Origin: Planctomycetota bacterium
GTDB taxonomy: Bacteria; Planctomycetota; Phycisphaerae; Sedimentisphaerales; Anaerobacaceae
Assembly: GCA_026386835.1 (NCBI GenBank)
Contig: JAPLMV010000151.1
Span: 1-7,356, forward strand
Reading direction: 5' to 3'
DNA: 7,356 nt
Numbering within the stretch: position 1 is the stretch's first letter; each line of letters begins with the position of its first letter. This document shows positions 5,110-7,356 of the stretch, piece by piece. The position numbers and the translations under genes were made by a program. Under the pieces are notes generated by a model. It saw only the letters and a list, made by a program, of their open reading frames with translations, did not search any database and was not told where the DNA came from.

Positions 5110-5733
5110 TCAATCTGTTGGAGCTGATTGTAAAAGCTCATTTAGAAGCGGTCTCAATTTTCTGATGGCGTTGCCGCGATGGGAGATTGCATTTTTCTCG
5201 TCGGCATCCATTTGTGCGACTGTCTTGTTCAGTTTCGGCACAAAGAAAATCGGGTCATAGCCGAATCCGTTTGTCCCCGTTTCACGGTCGATTATTAACC
5301 CCTCAAGTGACCCCTGAGTTTCGATTAAAACCTTGTCAGCCCCTGCCATGCACAGACAGCAGACAAACTTTGCTGTCCGTTTTTCCTTAGGCACGCCCTC
5401 CAATAATTTGAGAACCTTTGCGATATTTTTATGGTCTATCAAAGTCCTTTCTTTATCCTTTGCACCTGAGAATCTTGCTGATTTCACTCCCGGCTGACCG
5501 CCAAGCGCATCAATAACTAATCCTGAATCATCAGCGATTGTCCAAAGGCCTGTTTCTTTGGCATACCCAAGTGCTTTCTTTCGTGCGTTTTCGGCAAATG
5601 TTTGCCCGTCTTCCTTGATTTCGCTGATATCTTTGAAGTCCGACAAATTTACCCACTGGACATCCGCATCGAGCATTGCAGAAAGCTCCGCAATTTTGCC
5701 GGGGTTGGTTGTGGCGATGAGTATCTTTTTCAT
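5110..5733 (-). CDS. rdgB: XTP/dITP diphosphatase (RdgB/HAM1 family)
   Basis: 207 aa. It hydrolyses non-canonical purine triphosphates (dITP, XTP, ITP) to the monophosphate plus pyrophosphate, keeping damaged bases out of DNA and RNA; cytosolic. Family motifs in order: ATTNPGKIAEL (7-17, substrate phosphate), FAENARKKA (46-54), ADDSGL (67-72, with D68/D69 as catalytic metal-binding acids), PGVKSARFSG (81-90), GFGYDPIF (156-163) and NAISHRGNA (181-189). Length is typical (about 195-205 aa). The ATG at 5733 overlaps the TGA of the acetyltransferase as ATGA, favouring translational coupling. A GTG two codons upstream (5739) is possible but has no better ribosome binding site. It is the last gene of the argD-argF-GNAT-rdgB run; topA follows after 116 bases. 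Placement next to arginine genes has no obvious metabolic logic. Confidence 0.95.
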   Translation of the reverse strand: MKKILIATTNPGKIAELSAMLDADVQWVNLSDFKDISEIKEDGQTFAENARKKALGYAKETGLWTIADDSGLVIDALGGQPGVKSARFSGAKDKERTLIDHKNIAKVLKLLEGVPKEKRTAKFVCCLCMAGADKVLIETQGSLEGLIIDRETGTNGFGYDPIFFVPKLNKTVAQMDADEKNAISHRGNAIRKLRPLLNELLQSAPTD

Positions 5734-6278
5734 TTGCACTTGCCCGGTTTCAATAAAGCATATATTAACACATCATGCAGTACACCAGTTGCTCGCGAAC
5801 GGCTGGCCCTGTGCCTGATGCCTTCTTTTTTAAAACCGAGTTTTTTCACCAGTGTCTGTGATGCGTGGTTTTCAATATAAATCGCGGCCTCAAGTCGTTG
5901 AAGTTTGAGAGTTGTAAAAGCAAATTTTATCAAGGCGTTAACCGCTTCAAAGGCAAATCCCTGCTGCCAATAGTTCTTACTGAGCCAATAGCCGATGTCA
6001 GCTTTGCCCGTAAAATAGTCAATTCGTATAAAACCAAGGCATCCAATCACCTTTTTTTCGGAGCGCATTTCTATAACAAAATTCAAATCATCGCAAGACT
6101 TTTGAGATTTCCGTTTGCGGCAAAGCTGGGTAAAATCTTTGGCGTTCTTAAGACTATATGGAAATGGAACATGCGCCGTATATCGTGTAACATCAATATC
6201 ATTGGCATTCATCGCGATATCCGCCGCATCGTTGAACGTTGCTGGACGGCGTATCAGACGTTTGGTTTTTATCTTCAT
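5730..6278 (-). CDS. GNAT-family N-acetyltransferase, RimJ/RimL-like (Acetyltransf_3)
   Basis: 182 aa. It is expected to move an acetyl group from acetyl-CoA to an amine; the substrate is unknown. The N-terminus shows the RimJ/RimL-type opening TKRLIRRPATFNDAADI (5-21). Core strands include VIGCLGFIRI (77-86) and KADIGYWLS (92-100). Motif A, the acetyl-CoA pyrophosphate loop, is WQQGFAFEAV (104-113), a Q-Q-G-F-A form of the usual (R/Q)xxGxA. ENHASQTLVKKLGFKKEG (136-153) is the typical motif B region. AAGGTGG-type Shine-Dalgarno (6289-6283) overlaps the argF stop, nine bases upstream of the ATG. The gene ends inside the rdgB start (ATGA). Family homologues acetylate ribosomal protein N-termini, spermidine or antibiotics. 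Co-transcription with argD/argF might hint at an amino-acid-type substrate, but that is guesswork. Confidence 0.88.
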   Translation of the reverse strand: MKIKTKRLIRRPATFNDAADIAMNANDIDVTRYTAHVPFPYSLKNAKDFTQLCRKRKSQKSCDDLNFVIEMRSEKKVIGCLGFIRIDYFTGKADIGYWLSKNYWQQGFAFEAVNALIKFAFTTLKLQRLEAAIYIENHASQTLVKKLGFKKEGIRHRASRSRATGVLHDVLIYALLKPGKCK

Positions 6279-6287
6279 GCGGCCACC

Positions 6288-7199
6288 TTAGCTCATCAGC
6301 TTTTTCAACAATGCCCGCTGGAAGTGCAGGCGGTTCTCCGCCTGGTCGAACATAATCGAATTAGCCGATTCCGCGGCTTCGTCGCTGATTTCAAAGCCTC
6401 GATAGGCAGGCAGGCAGTGCATAATTTTTACTTTCGCCGACGCGGATTTCAATAACTGGGCATTAACCTGAAAGCCCTTGAAATCCGCAATGCGTTTTTG
6501 CTTCTCCGCTTCCTGGCCCATGCTTACCCATGTGTCTGTATAGACGATGTCGGCACCGGCTACGGCCTGCAGCGGATTATTTGTCTGCACGACGCTGCCT
6601 TTTGATATTTCATTGGTTACTCGAATTGTCCGCTCGTCGAGTTCGTAGCCTTTCGGCGAAGCGACAACCATCTTCATTCCTAATTTTGCACAGGCGAATG
6701 CAAGCGACCGTGCGACATTATTGCCGTCGCCGACGAAGGCGATTTTTATTCCAGCAAGTTTCCCGCAATGCTCTGCGATTGTCATAACGTCAGCCATTGC
6801 CTGACACGGATGAGACCAGTCCGTCAGGGCGTTTATCACCGGCACAGTCGCAAATTCAGCCAGTTCCGTAACCGTGCGGTGCTCGAACGTCCGAGCCATT
6901 ATGCCGTGGACATATCGGCTAAGTACCCTGGCTATATCCTTTACCGGCTCGCGTTTGCCGATGCCGCCTATGTCTTCCGGCTTGACATAAATCGCATGTC
7001 CGCCGAGGTCGGTCATTGCGACTTCAAAACTTATCCTTGTCCGCAGACTTGGCTTTTCAAACAACATCGCAAGCGTCTTGCCCACAAGGCACAGGTCGCG
7101 TTTGCCGGACTTATACAATTTCTTGAGCTTGCTGCTATCCTTGAGAAGCTCCTTGAGTTGTTCCGGCGTACAGCTTTCTATTTCGATAAAGTGTTTCAT
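6288..7199 (-). CDS. argF: Ornithine carbamoyltransferase
   Basis: 303 aa, complete. It condenses ornithine and carbamoyl phosphate to citrulline, the sixth step of arginine biosynthesis; cytosolic trimer. The carbamoyl-phosphate site is FEKPSLRTRISFE (47-59) plus HPCQAMAD (130-137). REPVKDIARVLSRY is at 83-96 and VGDGNNVARS at 156-165. The ornithine-binding SMG loop is DTWVSMGQE (222-230), and HCLPAYRG (261-268) carries the catalytic cysteine C262. The SMG loop argues against N-acetyl- or N-succinylornithine carbamoyltransferase. Two departures from the commonest consensus are STRTR read as SLRTR, and HCLPAHRG read as HCLPAYRG (Y266); both are tolerable in the family. Its ATG overlaps the TGA of argD as ATGA. 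A weak GAGAG is the only Shine-Dalgarno, so coupling to argD translation is likely. The next gene begins nine bases after its TAA. Confidence 0.96.
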   Translation of the reverse strand: MKHFIEIESCTPEQLKELLKDSSKLKKLYKSGKRDLCLVGKTLAMLFEKPSLRTRISFEVAMTDLGGHAIYVKPEDIGGIGKREPVKDIARVLSRYVHGIMARTFEHRTVTELAEFATVPVINALTDWSHPCQAMADVMTIAEHCGKLAGIKIAFVGDGNNVARSLAFACAKLGMKMVVASPKGYELDERTIRVTNEISKGSVVQTNNPLQAVAGADIVYTDTWVSMGQEAEKQKRIADFKGFQVNAQLLKSASAKVKIMHCLPAYRGFEISDEAAESANSIMFDQAENRLHFQRALLKKLMS

Positions 7200-7356
7200 G
7201 CTTTACTCTCACTTAACGCACTATCGAGTATCTCGATTGCCTGGTCGATTTGCTCTTTGGTAACAATCATAGCCGGCATAAACCGCAAAACCGTATCGTG
7301 CGTACAGTTTATACGCAGCCCCTTATCAAGGCATTTATCAACGATTGTCTTGCCCG
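7196..7356 (-). CDS. argD: C-terminal end of acetylornithine aminotransferase; 5' part outside window
   Basis: Only the last 52 codons plus TGA are present; the frame is open to the right edge, with two bases of a split codon at 7355-7356. The peptide begins GKTIVDKCLDKGLRINC and continues THDTVLRFMPAMIVTKEQ, then a final helix (IDQAIEILDSAL). This is the class III aminotransferase ending: the (L/I)NCTxDxVLRFxPxLIVTKExID pattern of ArgD. ArgD makes N-acetylornithine from the semialdehyde using glutamate and PLP. The pairing with argF through an ATGA overlap supports the arginine assignment over other class III aminotransferases such as ornithine or GABA aminotransferase. The PLP lysine is outside the window. 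The promoter for this operon lies outside too. Confidence 0.88.
   Translation of the reverse strand, partial: GKTIVDKCLDKGLRINCTHDTVLRFMPAMIVTKEQIDQAIEILDSALSESKA

Noticed and set aside
5865..6455. 196-codon + strand open frame
   Set aside because: It is antisense across the GNAT and argF genes, both of which have clear family motifs.
6288..7199. N-acetyl- or N-succinylornithine carbamoyltransferase
   Set aside because: The DTWVSMG ornithine loop and HCLPA motif are those of ordinary ornithine carbamoyltransferase.

Overview
The window looks like a chromosomal segment of a Gram-negative bacterium of moderate GC content. The best guess is a planctomycete of the Phycisphaerae type. That rests on two adjacent short exported proteins with PEP-CTERM sorting tails, an AlaC/DapL-type aminotransferase next door, and heptanucleotide intergenic repeats. 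No rRNA or other phylogenetic marker is present, so the assignment is inference of medium to low confidence.

Left part (+ strand): the C-terminal end of a fold-type I aminotransferase (1-246) is followed by a gene-free stretch of about 580 bases (247-825). The first half of this stretch is very AT-rich and holds two interleaved inverted repeats and A-tracts. These lead into a good sigma70-type promoter (-35 at 414-419, extended -10 at 434-442). The predicted transcript has a leader of about 375 nt with several local stem-loops, then two tandem genes (826-1500 and 1535-2122). Each encodes a signal peptide, a small extracellular domain and a C-terminal PEP-CTERM sorting signal. The second carries an InlB-type (Flg_new_2-like) beta repeat.

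Right part (- strand, read right to left): argD (partial, running off the window), argF, a GNAT acetyltransferase and rdgB form a tight run with ATGA overlaps at two junctions, which suggests one transcript. After a 116-base gap with a promoter-like site and heptamer repeats comes topA (794 aa, three C4 zinc fingers). A 74-base gap with another promoter-like site then leads to a stand-alone GroES-like gene. This block converges on the PEP-CTERM pair at 2123-2201.

Functionally, the right block is housekeeping: arginine biosynthesis (ArgD, ArgF), nucleotide-pool cleaning (RdgB), DNA supercoiling (TopA) and co-chaperonin. The left block is an envelope or extracellular-matrix pair that would need an exosortase encoded elsewhere. 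I see no phage, transposase, CRISPR array, tRNA or rRNA. The part most worth a second look is the PEP-CTERM pair with its long, structured, strongly promoted leader. I do not see proof of a new system.
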